A stretch of 64,000 nt of DNA from Ligustrum vulgare (Eukaryota; Streptophyta; Magnoliopsida; Lamiales; Oleaceae). Positions 21,921 to 33,229 of the stretch are shown piece by piece. A program made the translations under genes and the position numbers. Within the stretch, counting starts at the first letter, position 1. Every line of letters begins with the position of its first letter. The DNA is taken from assembly GCA_963555705.1 (NCBI GenBank), contig OY743168.1:94900925-94964924 (forward strand), given 5' to 3'. The notes under the pieces are model-generated. The model worked only from the letters and a program-made list of their open reading frames with translations, did no database searches and was not told the DNA's origin.

Positions 21921-22715
21921 TCAGAGTACATCGTCACCGCCCTCCACCAGGAGAGTCGCATTGTCCACCTTTGAGCAGTCAGCCGAGTCTGCTCCACCTT
22001 TTGGACAATTTCTTCTTACGTGACCGGATTGTCCACAGTTCCAACATACAACTTTCTTCTTCATGGAGTTACCCCTCTTCCACTTTTCAGTAACAAGCAA
22101 ATTATTTTCAGATGAATTATCACCTCCACCCAATCTCCGTTCTTCAGAGATCAACTTACTTGTAACTTCTGCAAAGTCCACCGTTTCCTTCCCGTACATC
22201 AAAATCGGCTTGATGTGCTCAAACGTGGATGGAAGAGACCAGATGAGCCTCAACGCTTTATCCTCATCTTCAACTTTGACTCCAATAGATTCCAGTTCAG
22301 AAACAATCCCGTTAAGAACACTAAGATGGTCGGAGATTTTTGTACCTGCGCTCATTCTCAACGAATGAAAATGTTCCTTCAGATACAAGCGATTTGACAA
22401 GTTCTTCGTCTGATACAACTCTTCCAGTTTTTTCCAAAGTTCCTTAGCAGCAGATATCTCATGAATATTTGCAAGAACATTCTTGGCCAAACAAAGTCGT
22501 ATTGTACTAGCAGCTCTCAAATCCAAATCTTCCAAATTTTCATCAATCTTACTGGATTCAGTTTCTTTTTCTTTTCCTTTGTCAGAACTCTCGGTTGGTT
22601 TTCCTTTCAAAGCTTTGTGCAGACCCGCCTGAATTAAAATATCCTTGACTTGTACTTGCCACAAGCCAAAATTAATTCTTCCATCAAATTTCTCCACGTC
22701 GTACTTGACAGACAT
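21921..22715 (-). CDS. Copia-type Gag protein, intact, 264 aa
   Basis: This is a nucleocapsid/capsid-like protein that would package element RNA. The minus-strand ATG lies 53 bases inside the PBS-proximal end and the frame is uninterrupted. Residues 1-40 (MSVKYDVEKFDGRINFGLWQ) are the typical copia gag N-terminus; 88-190 cover the UBN2-like gag core (AAKELWKKLEELYQTKNLSN, SLPSTFEHI); residues 224-237 are a CCHC knuckle (CWNCGQSGHVRRNC). Normally the frame would run into protease; here it stops 27 residues after the knuckle. The open frame in an element without pol suggests selection or recency. Whether it is translated is unknown. Confidence 0.88.
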   Translation of the reverse strand: MSVKYDVEKFDGRINFGLWQVQVKDILIQAGLHKALKGKPTESSDKGKEKETESSKIDENLEDLDLRAASTIRLCLAKNVLANIHEISAAKELWKKLEELYQTKNLSNRLYLKEHFHSLRMSAGTKISDHLSVLNGIVSELESIGVKVEDEDKALRLIWSLPSTFEHIKPILMYGKETVDFAEVTSKLISEERRLGGGDNSSENNLLVTEKWKRGNSMKKKVVCWNCGQSGHVRRNCPKGGADSADCSKVDNATLLVEGGDDVL

Positions 22716-22752
22716 ATTTTCTTTTACTCCAATAAAATTTTCGAACCACCTG

Positions 22753-22768
22753 ACGCTCTGATACCACT
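22753..22768 (-). other. TR-GAG primer binding site
   Basis: Minus-strand AGTGGTATCAGAGCGT directly abuts the LTR; TGGTATCAGAGC matches the initiator-tRNA complement exactly. Confidence 0.92.
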
Positions 22769-23304
22769 TGTTGGGAATTACACGTTGATTCCCCTCTTTA
22801 ACTCACATGATCTTTTGATGTTCAAGAAATAATTGAGTAACAAGAAAATAATAACAACAACGCAAAATTTTCGGATCGCCAAAGCCTTTCACTATATAAT
22901 AAATTGTTACAATTATATAGACTTTCACTCACCAACCCAATCCCATAGACTACAGAGAAAATACTAATAATGAACTTCTATCTAACCCAAGTTTCTACCC
23001 TTTAAATTATCCCACAAAGAGTTCACAAGAAACTACAAAGATAAAGCTCTCCAATTCTCTCTAATTAGTCTAACATAAGATTCACAATATTATGGCTCCC
23101 TAACATACATATTTATAGATAAAAACAACTCCTAGAATATGTAGAATTCGTGTCTAAGTAAGTTTCCTTATTGAAGTAGAATACCAAAATAAAGTTTTTT
23201 ATTTTCCTTTTCATCTTTAACTTGGTCTCCACGTTAACCACTTTAATAGGGAAACTAATTGTCCAAGATATTTTCATTCTTAATTTGGGTCAAATATCCC
23301 AACA
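22769..23304 (-). repeat. TR-GAG 5' LTR, 536 bp
   Basis: TGTTGG...CCAACA, flanked on the right by target CCAAT. Confidence 0.95.
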
Positions 23305-23309
23305 CCAAT

Positions 23310-24094
23310 CACAGATGTCGAAATTAGCCTTCGTTAAACACCGACCTCAAATTTTAACTGTTCAAAAAATACTTAAGTAGTCACTCTACCTATTTTTCAG
23401 GATGACAATTCTCGACACAAATTCATGTTCTCTACTTCGTTGATTCTCAAGCTCCCAACACACTGAAATATTTGATTAATCAAATTGATCTCACTCATTG
23501 GTGAATCAAAGAACCATTAAAGTCACGATGTAGATATACATAATTGATAATATTTTTAAGAGATTTAGATGAAATACATGTTGACCAAGTGGTATTATCG
23601 TGCTATAGAATTAAACTCGACACATGTCCGTTCAATACACTCCAAGTGTACTAATGTCACATTTAACTATTTTAGCGATAAGGACAAATCATAAATCTGA
23701 ATAGGGAATCAATCAACTCTACAATCTTTCAGTAGAAGGTGATAACTTGAAGGTGACAATCTTTATACATCGATTGCGAACAATTTATTATGATCAAGAT
23801 ATAAGTTGTATCACACCTTACTATTCAACGCAACTACCCAAATTATACTATCACGAGTAATCATATGCACTTTAATTCCATGCTCAGTAATTAATAAATA
23901 TAAAAAATAAATAATTCTAATTTTTTTTTTTTTATTATAAAATGTTATTTTATCATAGCAAAATATAGGGGACACAATCCTTCATCAAATCATAAAAAGT
24001 CTAAAGAAAAGAAATTAACTACTGAGTTTATTAGGGGAGAAATTATTAGTGAATTATACATTATACATACTTATATGGTTTTGAGTCAGAACAA
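23310..24094. other. Intergenic DNA downstream of the Ole e 1-type gene
   Basis: AT-rich with a T16 run near 23921-23936. It should contain the 3' UTR and polyadenylation region of the minus-strand gene ending at 24095. No other gene was seen. Confidence 0.45.
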
Positions 24095-25516
24095 TCAAGG
24101 AGAGGCCGTCTTTGATGGAGAAGAAACGTCAACCGGTGGCACTCCAGGTCGTGGGAAGCCAGGTGTGGGTTGGAAGGGAAATGGAGGGAGAGGGACAAAT
24201 TGAAATGACGGCGAGGGTGGCGATGGAGATGGAGATGGAGTTAAACTTGGTATCGATGGTGGTCGGTTGAAAGGTGATGGCAGGTTGGGAAGTGGCGGCA
24301 GGTTGGGAAGTGCCGGCAGAGGTGGCAGGGGTGGAAGCTGCGGCATTGGTGGCAAGAATTGGCCAAATGCCGGTGGATTAGACCGGGGAGCTTGAATTGG
24401 TGGATCAAATGTGGGATCATTAGGATTTGAAATTAAGGACTTTTCAGAATCCAGTTCTTTCGAATTCTTGATTACTGGTTTTTGATCACATAATTCTGGC
24501 TGTTTCAATGGCTTGAATGTGAAAAGCCCTGCTGAGTAAATATGTGTCCCTTCCTTTCTTGACTTGAGATGTAACGTAGAAGAAGTTGCGGTGGCAGCCA
24601 CCGTGCAGAACGGCTCGCCACTACTGATTAACTTCACAGAGCACCCCCTGATCTTCTTCACATGTTTGCTCACTGAGAAAGGTAAATTGACCTTGAATTC
24701 TCCATGTTCTTTTGTTTTCACTTCCTGTCGAAAACCCGGCCTTGAACCAGTGTCCTCACATTCTACTGCAACAGACGCACCTAAAAAGAAGAAATTCTCA
24801 ATCAGACATTATCCCTATAAATTAAAACATCTCACCAACAGAAATGTTGGTAACTTCGACACGAGCAAACCAATATTACTCGGAATCTCCATTTTTTTAA
24901 GAGGTACTTGTGTCGGACATACTGGTATGGGATAAGGGTACGTGATACTTCTCAGGTCTTTTAAACCCAAAGAAATAATTTATATCATTTAAATCAAAAG
25001 ATGATAATTTATATTCCAAAGACATGTATCTTTAATTATCAATATATGAATTTCTAAAGTATTTTGAAGTTTATAAAACTATTCATGCACCTGTGTCCGA
25101 AATTTGGACTATTTTTTGTCGTGTGCACGTATCTTAAATTTTAGAAAAAAAGGTTCTGACACTCGGATACTTGTACCTGAGTCCGAGCATCATAGGTCCA
25201 AACCTAAGTTCCCTACTATAAACCAAATCTTTTCACCGAAGGAAATGTTGGTATCATCGATACAATTTCTGTCCCGTGGCGCATATGGAATGACGGAACA
25301 ATGGAGACGAAGAAGACGAGACGAACCTGAGATGAAGTGGCTGGCCTTGGAGAAATCTTGGTGGAAGCAGGTGTCACAGTATACAGTGCCGACAACAACT
25401 GCAGAATGAAGCTTGTTTGCCTGTGTCTCTGAGATGTTAAGGAATATGAAACCAAGAAAGATTATAGTCCAAAGACAAGACATTATTAAACCAGCAAAAA
25501 TTCTACTATGTTTCAA
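24095..25516 (-). CDS. Secreted Ole e 1/extensin-family protein with proline-rich tail, two exons, 291 aa
   Basis: Exon 1 is 25327-25516 and exon 2 is 24095-24780 (minus strand), with a 546-bp GT...AG intron in phase 1; the join restores ISGASVAVEC. Residues 1-33 are a signal peptide or membrane anchor (MKHSRIFAGLIMSCLWTIIF...). Residues about 38-165 form a pollen Ole e 1 domain: VVGTVYCDTC opens it and six cysteines (47, 50, 71, 110, 122, 161) fit its disulfide pattern. Residues about 184-291 are proline-rich (PPLPPLPALPNLPPLPNLP type), as in cell-wall Ole e 1/extensin hybrids. The protein is expected to be secreted to the wall; its exact role is unknown for most members. No frameshift or stop was seen, and a TATA-like box lies upstream. 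It is the only host gene here that appears intact. Confidence 0.85.
24781..25326 (-). other. Intron of the Ole e 1-type gene
   Basis: Donor CAG|GTTCGT and acceptor TTTTTAG|GTGCG on the minus strand. It contains GTGTCGGACA / GTGTCCGA and GACACTCGGA motifs near 24911, 25091 and 25158 that may mark an old small insertion. Confidence 0.8.
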
Positions 25517-25550
25517 CTTTCAATTATGTGAAGATGAAGAAAAGTATTGG

Positions 25551-25559
25551 CCTTTTATA
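25551..25559 (-). promoter_or_regulatory. TATA-like box of the Ole e 1-type gene
   Basis: Minus-strand TATAAAAGG lies about 35 bp upstream of the ATG at 25516. That implies a very short leader if it is the core promoter. Confidence 0.5.
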
Positions 25560-25777
25560 AGAACACTGGAACTTATTCATAAGCACGCACGATTCTGTGT
25601 GAGTAGTATTAATTTATTTTTCTCGTATTCTGGTTGTGAAAGATAGTGAACCATTGATAATGAGTAGTTCCCCTTGTACCCCCTCTACAGTTACAGGCCA
25701 CCTGTCATGCTCCCCTGTACGAGGAGCATGGCTCATTGATAATTGGTCATCTCCGACTTATTATTCAAAGGGTTTTG

Positions 25778-25907
25778 CTACATGTACAAACTGGTTAATA
25801 AATTGGATTACTCATCTCTCACATAGAGGGGGGTCCACACATCTGTGGGTCCCTCTCCATGTGAGAGAGGAGTAATCCAGTTTGTCAACCAGAATTAGTA
25901 CAAGTAG
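25778..25907. mobile_element. Fold-back (hairpin) element, 130 bp
   Basis: Long imperfect inverted repeat: CTACATGTAC...ACTGGTTAATAAATTGGATTAC on the left pairs with GTAATCCAGTTTGTCAACCAG...GTACAAGTAG on the right, and the arms continue through CTCTCACAT and GGGTCCACA to a small loop near 25843. The structure is that of a MITE able to form a stem of about 60 bp. No clear target duplication. It lies about 220 bp upstream of the gene's TATA box. Confidence 0.65.
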
Positions 25908-26508
25908 AATAATTCTTATTCAAATAGTAAATTGGCCCCTCAACCTTAAAATTATAAGAAAAAGAAGTTAAGGGTTGAGCCCTGTTTGGTTCAACTAAAA
26001 ATGGGATTACAATTTAAGCATGTGTTTGGTCCCCATTTTTTTGAAAAATTTGTGGTTGTGAATGATATTTTTGGGAGAATGTATGGTTAAAAAATATTTG
26101 AAAAGTAAAAAATAGTAGACTTGACCAAAATGGATGGTTGAGATTGAATGTTGAATAAATTTTATTGTGAAAAAAATGGGGGCTAAGTTATAGTCAACAA
26201 TTAATTTGAATCACTCGCTCTTGAGATCTACTTTTTTAAACTACATATTTTATCAACTTTTATCAATATCTAAGTGAGTCATGTGAAGTATACATGGTTT
26301 CGTCTTTGGGAACTAACCGTAATATATTAATTTGACTACTCGAGCAATAATTTAGGGACCAATTACAATATTTTGCCTATTATACAAATCAACGACACCA
26401 ACCCAAATCTCATAATATCATTCATGCAGAAACAGGTGAACTGCGAACCAGCGGCAATTATTTCATAGGAACTAGGGAGAGGTAACTTTAGAACACAAAA
26501 AAGTAAAT
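25908..26508. other. Intergenic DNA
   Basis: AT-rich; contains TGTTTGGT-type words near 25984-26030 that could be an eroded MITE. No gene. Confidence 0.4.
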
Positions 26509-26516
26509 TCTCTTGC

Positions 26517-27119
26517 TAGAGACGGAGCTAAGATATACAAAGTTGAGGGGCGAAAAATATGGGGGGTGGGTTCGCCCAATTTTTTTTTCAACTAAGAGAA
26601 TTTAAATCAAGGATTTTGAGTACCAAAATAGGAAAGTTATTGTCTATCTACGTATTCAACGCTATATAAATTGAAAATAAATATGAACATTAGATGAGCA
26701 TAAAAAAGACCAAAGCAACCTTCCTATTTATATAACAAATGGTAGAGATGATTTGAGCATCTTAAATAGATTTCTTTTTGTCCCATCTCTTCAAACTCTT
26801 CAATAAAAGAATCTAATAGAAAAGAATCAACGATCTCCTTCTTAATATACACAAGCACGGTACTGGATGTTGTAGGTGCAAATTACAAATGGAAAATATC
26901 AACAATCTCGTCTTAGATTGACTTTTAAGTTATTAGGCTTTACTTTAGACATTATGTTATTAGACTAATATTTGTCCATTGAAAAATTAAAAGAAAAGAA
27001 TGTTATGGGGGGCGAACGAAATTTTTTTTGTGGGGACAAAAACTAAAAATATACTACAAATTGACTAAGAATAATGAACCCGTAGCAAATATCGCCCCCG
27101 CCCCCTAGCTCCATCCTTG
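26517..27119. mobile_element. Non-autonomous hAT-type element, 603 bp
   Basis: Perfect 8-bp target duplication TCTCTTGC (26509-26516 and 27120-27127). Termini TAGAGACGGAGC and complement CAAGGATGGAGC, followed on both sides by G-rich GGGGCG sequence. No transposase frame in the AT-rich interior. Confidence 0.8.
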
Positions 27120-27127
27120 TCTCTTGC

Positions 27128-30100
27128 CTTCATCTGATTGGCTGGTTTTGGTTTATTTAACCTTTCCGAGCCTATGTATGGAGGCGTTTATAATCAGTTT
27201 TGGGTTTTTTTTGCGGATCTCGTGGTAGATATAGGGTTAAGAATTAGAGAGAGAAAAGAATGTGTGGTTAAAAAGTTATATTGGAAATCGGAGCGATTAT
27301 AAACCAAAAAAAAACTCTTTTTACCAAACAGAGATTTCCTGGTTGAAAATAGGTGGAAGGACATGCAGTTAGGTTCCAGTTGGTTCACGAGAAGCTTATA
27401 GCAGCCACAAAATTCATGTGTGTATGACTGAATCTCAGACTCCCAACGTGATGAGTCTGATGACTGAAAATTAGAGTGAAAACGCCATATGCACGGTTTT
27501 GCATTCTTTCTTGCCAAAGTGGATTACGCATGACACCTGTTGTGCTCCTCTTTATTAACTGTTAAAATGACTTTGGAAAAGTCTGATTTCTCAGATCCTT
27601 TGAGGGCTTGTTTGGGAATGCTTTGAGAAGCCAGAAGTTGATTTTGAGACCCTAAAATCTGTTTTTGACACGTATAACAAATTTTCTGAAAAGCACTTCC
27701 ACCAATTAGATGAACATTTAGAAGGAGTTGTTCCAGTGTGACTTCCTTTAAAAGCACTTTCGGAGCATGAAGTGGTTTTTGAAATTAGTTTCCAAACAAA
27801 AGCTAATATTACTTTCTTAGAAAGTAAAAGCGAAAGCGAAAGCGAAAATTGTGTCAAATGGCCCTTATAACTTTTAGGTCTATAACTAGAGAATGTGAAC
27901 CTCCAAATTAGAGACATATCATCATCTCTGATAAAACGCGAAACTTCTTTCTTCACGGGTTAAGGAAATTAAGCCCACCTGGCGTATTCACGGGATTTAA
28001 TTTTAGAAAACTTTCGAATCACGAAATTGACAAATAATGGTATTCGTCAACCATGTTGAAATTTATGCATTATTTTTGTTTGTTTGAAAGCAATTCGTTC
28101 TCGAGTTGAGGAACAAATCGTGAGATCCACATTGTCATTATAATTATTTTGCAAACACACCTTTATTATCTGTTTGGTTAACTTATTTATAAACAAGTTT
28201 ATAAATAATAAATTTTCGTAAACCACTTTTTAACCACAAATTTTTTTCAAATAACTTTTCAACCACATTTTTTGCCTAAAAAATAATAAATTCTTTTTTT
28301 GTAAACAAAGAAAAGTTGCCAATCAAACTTTTAATTATTATTACCTGATGATCGATATTGTACTTTCTAATTGCAACAATCATCTTTAATTTTTCTCAAA
28401 TTGAATCAAGTTCCTCTATCCATCCTCGAACATTATCTGATTTCTCGTCTTACTGCACAGTCTGCTCGAGCAAAAAACTCTCAAGTCACCTAAGCGGGAG
28501 ACCTACTTTTTAGTATTTGGTTTCGCTTGAGCAAATCATAATTAAAATTTGTATCCTTCTTTTCATCTTTGGACTTTGGAGAATCTCCTATTCACTTCGT
28601 CAATTGGAAAAAAAGACTTACGTCAGCAAATTAAAGAAATGCGCTAAAAATGTCTCTCAAATACACAATGTCAATTATAATATTAATCTAACGTGACTGG
28701 AAAAAAACTTAACAATGTCGCGTGCTCCGTCTACATATTGACACTCCATCTAACTACATGAGTTAGCATTAATTTATTTTATAATTATTTTAACCATATT
28801 AAAAATGGATGTTGGCGTTACGACATTAAGATTTTCATTGAAAATTATCTCTGATCAAGCACTTTTTAATTACTTTCATTCAAAATTTTCATGATTATAT
28901 TAAATTTAAGACTAATAATTTAAAAAATGCATTTTAATAAATTTAATTTATCAATAAAAAATTATCGCAAAATAAAGTTATATAAAAATAATAGTTTTTG
29001 AAATATTTTAACAAAATAATAATAAAAAGTAATAATATAAGATTAATAAAAAAAGTTTTATCTGTAATAATTAAAAAAAAATCTCATAATAAATTTAACT
29101 ACCAAAATAAAATATAAAAATGAAATATAATTCAAGAAAATAATATTTATAATTTAAAATAATGAAAATTTTAATATTATATTAATAATTTTGTGAATAA
29201 GTTATTATTTTTAAATTTACAAAAAGTCACGTAATCAATAATATTTAAATGTGGACAGAACCATTAGAGATGAAATTTAAGACTTCTTCGTTAATTTATT
29301 CACGTTCTCTATAAGTCTGTCAATTTCATTGTCACTTCAGCCCCAACTGACATCATGCATTGGAGATGCTCTTAGGGTCGACGCTTCACTTCAATTCTCC
29401 AACCTCACTTTAAAACGTGCCAAATCCTCTTGTTTTCCTCATCTTTTTCGTCAATCTTCTTCATGTTCAAGTTTTGTTCTGAAATAACAGAAAACGAAGC
29501 AAAAAGTTAATAAAATCTAATATGATACACTAAATAAAAGCATTGTTCAATGGTTGAGATGATTGATAATTTACACATAATAACCCACATTCATGAAGGG
29601 AAAAAATAAAAAATAAAAACTGGTATTGTTTTCTCAATCAAATCTAGATTGAAAAGGTTGACACATAATGACACAGAGTTGTATCTAGATAAAGAATTTT
29701 AATAGGGGATAAGATTTTTTCATTTGATCTCAAATTTGACTGTGATTTTTGGTTGAATAATGTTATATGTACAACCGCTTTTTACACCTTGGTGTAACCC
29801 CGACGACGTTGAACAAATTAAGAACTCTTGGATATGGGGAAATTTTCTCATTATTCGTATTCAAGACAAGTAGCAAATGAAGCGGAGTATTGGTTTATAT
29901 ACATGTCAGCAGTGGCGGAGTTAGGAATTATACAGTGCTGGGTAGAAATAGTAACACTAATAACCGAAATCTAAAACCAAGCAAGACATTCTGAAGAACG
30001 GTGAAGAAGGCCGAAAAAATTATGAAAAGCATGTATATACATGAATAATCGTAAAAGAATCTTGGGACTTGTCATGGTCATCTACAATCGTAAGTTACCA

Positions 30101-30223
30101 TCTCATGTGAAATCACAGTCGATTATGGATGAAGGAGAGAAGTTGGCAAAAGGAAGAACTATTGGAATCAGAAGGGAACAAAAACTTTCTACAACTGCAA
30201 TCTCTCTTCACTTCTTAATTGTT
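27128..30223. other. Intergenic DNA with MITE-like pieces
   Basis: No supported gene in 3 kb. 27606-27805 has GGGCTTGTTTGGGAATGC and, inverted, GCTTTTGTTTGGAAAC, the edges of a common plant MITE type. 28165-28340 has similar TGTTTGGTTAA / TTGCCAATCAAAC edges. 28640-29300 is extremely AT-rich. The plus-strand frame at 30041-30277 runs into the Tat-1 LTR and has no recognisable domain. Confidence 0.4.
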
Positions 30224-30228
30224 CCTTT

Positions 30229-31626
30229 TGATAAGTGTATTTTATACACTTATTTCTATCCTAAAAGTAGGATTTGATGTGTTTGTTTAAGAATATTTGC
30301 TATTTATCTGGTTTTATTTGTTTATATCTCAGAAATAATCTCAAAGTCGAGAAAGTAAAGGAATTTGAGCAAAAACAAGCATATTGGATAATAAAAAAAA
30401 ATCAAAGTGTGCAAATCAAGAGTTAATGTAGTTAATGAAATGGCCAATTGGAAGAAAAATGGAAGAAGAAATCAAATTTGAAGGAAATCAGAAGTTCGGG
30501 GGCTAAATTGCAACAATAGAAAGTTGGAGGACTTGTTGTGTAATTAAAAGACAGGGACCAACTTGTAGCACTTCAAAAAATGAAAATTGCATCCAACCAG
30601 GAATCGCGCGGTCGCATGACTTGAAAAATTGGCGACTGAAACAGACCTGCAGAGGCGTGCAATCACAACATTTATAACCGCGCGATCGCACGGTTATCCG
30701 TCTGGGCCGCAACTTGGCTTTTTGCGCAGAATTTAGCATTCTTTCTCCCCAAATAACCTAATTTTCGTGAATATCTATTTATACCAGAATTGGGGCACGA
30801 AATGAGGGGTTCCCAATTGTCTTGTTTCATACCAAAACGCTGTCAAAGTGTCGAGGGATCCATGCCAAGTCAAAGACACAATTGAAGACCGAAGATTAAG
30901 GGATGAGTATGGCGACATCTATCCATTATTCTTGTGATTTTTATTCAATTATGTATCTAGGCTAGGTTTTAAATGTTAGAATTGTGATGAAGCATTAAAC
31001 TTCGGATTTTATATGTTACTTTGATGTTTAATTTAATTAATTCATGGGTTTGAGCAATTGATGTGTGCTTTTCTTATTATGCAATTACTTATTCACTAAT
31101 TGTATGATTTTAGGTTATGTTTTCTTATGTTCGAAAGATTAGAAATTCATTAGACTAGCTTCAATTGTCACAAAGTCTGATAGGGATAGAAATATACCCC
31201 TATACTTTGTGTTATCTACAATAGTATTCACAATTCTTTAATACTTTCTTACGCGTTCGTATTCAATATAGAAATATAGTTGGGTCGTGTGTAGGAATAG
31301 GCGTTAATGCTTGTCTGAAAGAGAATTTTAACAATATTAGGAATATGGATTTTAGAAACCACGTGAATTATCATTAGACAATAGGAGTAATGCATAATTG
31401 ATGGAACTAATGTAGATTCTCAATTCTAGTATATTTATTTATAGTTTTTATAATTTTTTTATTTTTTCTAGTTACGTTTAAAATCAAAATTTCCAACTCA
31501 ATCAAATTTCTTGTTCGGTTAAGGTAGTAGTCTAAAATAAAATTTACAACAATTTCCATGGGATCGATATTCGGACTTAAAATCCACTTTATTACTTGCG
31601 CGATCCGTGCACTTGAGGAGCGAACA
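30229..31626 (+). repeat. Tat-1 5' LTR, 1398 bp
   Basis: Begins TGATAAGTG, ends GAGCGAACA. Contains a TATA-like TATTTATA near 30775 and GC-rich CGCGCGGTCGCATG / CGCGCGATCGCACGG motifs at 30605-30695 upstream of it. Confidence 0.9.
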
Positions 31627-31759
31627 AGTTTGTCTTTCATTTTAACCACTTTACACCCTTTTTTCCTCCTCCCAAATCATCCAACATTGAGTCCCCAACT
31701 AGTCCCCTGTGTTTGTGCATCATCTCAACTCAAATCCATGACACATTGCATCTAAAAGG

Positions 31760-32593
31760 TAAGGCTGGGTGTTTATCGGTTCGGTTCCTTCGAAGACAAG
31801 AACCGAACGGTTTCGGTTTCGGTTCGGTTTTCGGTTATTTTTCGATTTTTGTTCGGTTCCAATTAAAAAAATTAAATTTGATACAAATACAAAAAAGAAT
31901 TTAATTGTTTGCAAAAATTAAAGGAAAATTCAACCAAATAAAGCTTCCAATTAAAATTAAAGTCAAAATTCATGTATTACCACGAATGTGAATCTTAGAA
32001 TCTTGATAGTTAAAATCTTTTTTCTACTCTAAAGCCATTCTTATTTGAAAAGGAAATCACGTCGAGGAAGTAAGAACATTTGAATCTCATTAAAAGTAAA
32101 TTCCCCAAAATAATAATACTATAATAGTGTATGAAATGACTTAAAGTTAAATTACTAAATTCCATAATAATAGTGTATCAAACAGACAACATTTACTACA
32201 CTGTCTAAGTGTCTATACATTAAAGTGTGGTTCTACTTGGATAATATTGTTAGTTATGGATTTCTAATTAAAATACTATCAATCTAAACAACATTTCTCA
32301 AATGGAAAATTTGTGAGTAAATTTATACTCATCTGACCCACTGTCTACACATTAAAGCGTGAACATAAATATATTTTGCTGTATAATTCAATGAAAAATT
32401 CAAAAAAAAAATAATATTTTTATCGATTTTGATTTCGGTTTTCGGTTTTAATTTTCAGAACCGATCGGTTTCGGTTTTTTAAAAAAAAAATCGGTTTCGG
32501 TTTTGAATTTTTTTTCAAGAACCGAAATATTTTGATTTTTTCGGTTCGATTTCGGTTCGGGTTACTCGGTTCCGGTTTTTTTGTCCACCCCTA
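31760..32593. mobile_element. Non-autonomous hAT-type element (word-repeat class), 834 bp, inside Tat-1
   Basis: Perfect 8-bp target duplication CTAAAAGG (31752-31759 and 32594-32601). Termini TAAGGCTGGGTG and complement TAGGGGTGGAC. About 90 bp of TTCGGTTTCGG words at each end flank an AT-rich core. Confidence 0.85.
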
Positions 32594-32805
32594 CTAAAAG
32601 GTAAAGATTTTTACACATTTTCACAAAAATCTTGCATAATTTGATATTCTTCATATTTTTATGTGATTTTTGAATTGTGGATAAATGGAGATGGGTTTAG
32701 GATAGTTGAAGGGAGTATTGAATTGTGTTTATTAGGTGAAATTTTTTGGCTCAATTCAACATTCCAAATCTATACAATTCCTTGATTTCTTCATATGCAC
32801 ACAAG

Positions 32806-33229
32806 TAGGGATGGCAAAACGGCTCGAGTCGCTCGGGCTCAGCTTGGAAAAAGCTCGGGCTAAGCTCGGCTCGCGGCTCGAGATTTCGAGCCAAAGCTCG
32901 AGCCGGGCTTTTTTTTGAGAGACGGGCTTTGGCTCGGCTCGAGCAAAAAAAAAAAAAGGCCGCTAAAAAAGCTCGATGGGAGCTTGAGCAATGAATTTCG
33001 ACCACGAGCTCGGTCCAACTTGCTATATATACACATCTTCAGACAAATTTTATGAATTTTTGCTATAAAAATTTTAAAAAATTAAAAGTTCGGGACTTGG
33101 CTCGGCTCGGCTCGGAAAAAGCTCGAGTCGAGCCTTATTTTTGGGGACGAGCTTTAGCTCGGCTCGGGCCAAAAAAAGCTCGGCCTTGATTTTCAGCTCG
33201 CGGCTCGGCTCGGCTCTCTGACATCCCTA
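32806..33229. mobile_element. Non-autonomous hAT-type element (word-repeat class), 424 bp, inside Tat-1
   Basis: Target duplication CACACAAG (32798-32805) and CACACAAA (33230-33237). Termini TAGGGATGGCA and complement TAGGGATGTCA. Built of GGCTCGAGC / GCTCGGCTCGG words. Confidence 0.83.

Larger units (their letters stand above)
21023..23304 (-). mobile_element. TR-GAG-like LTR element: LTRs plus a single gag gene, 2282 bp
   Basis: Two 536-bp LTRs, a PBS beside the right one, a purine-rich PPT (minus GTCGAGGTGGAGAT) beside the left one, and perfect 5-bp target duplication CCAAT (21018-21022 and 23305-23309). The 1210-bp interior has one open copia-type gag frame and nothing resembling protease, integrase or RT. 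This is the layout described in plants as TR-GAG (terminal-repeat retrotransposon with GAG). The LTRs are equal in length and I count six substitutions between them, so it moved recently, presumably with enzymes from an autonomous copia relative. Confidence 0.93.

Noticed and set aside
27194..27956. Minus-strand frames of 77-121 residues
   Set aside because: They overlap a MITE-like block and AT-rich DNA; no domain, no splice-supported continuation.
30041..30277. 78-residue plus-strand frame
   Set aside because: Its last part is Tat-1 LTR sequence and the rest has no recognisable family.
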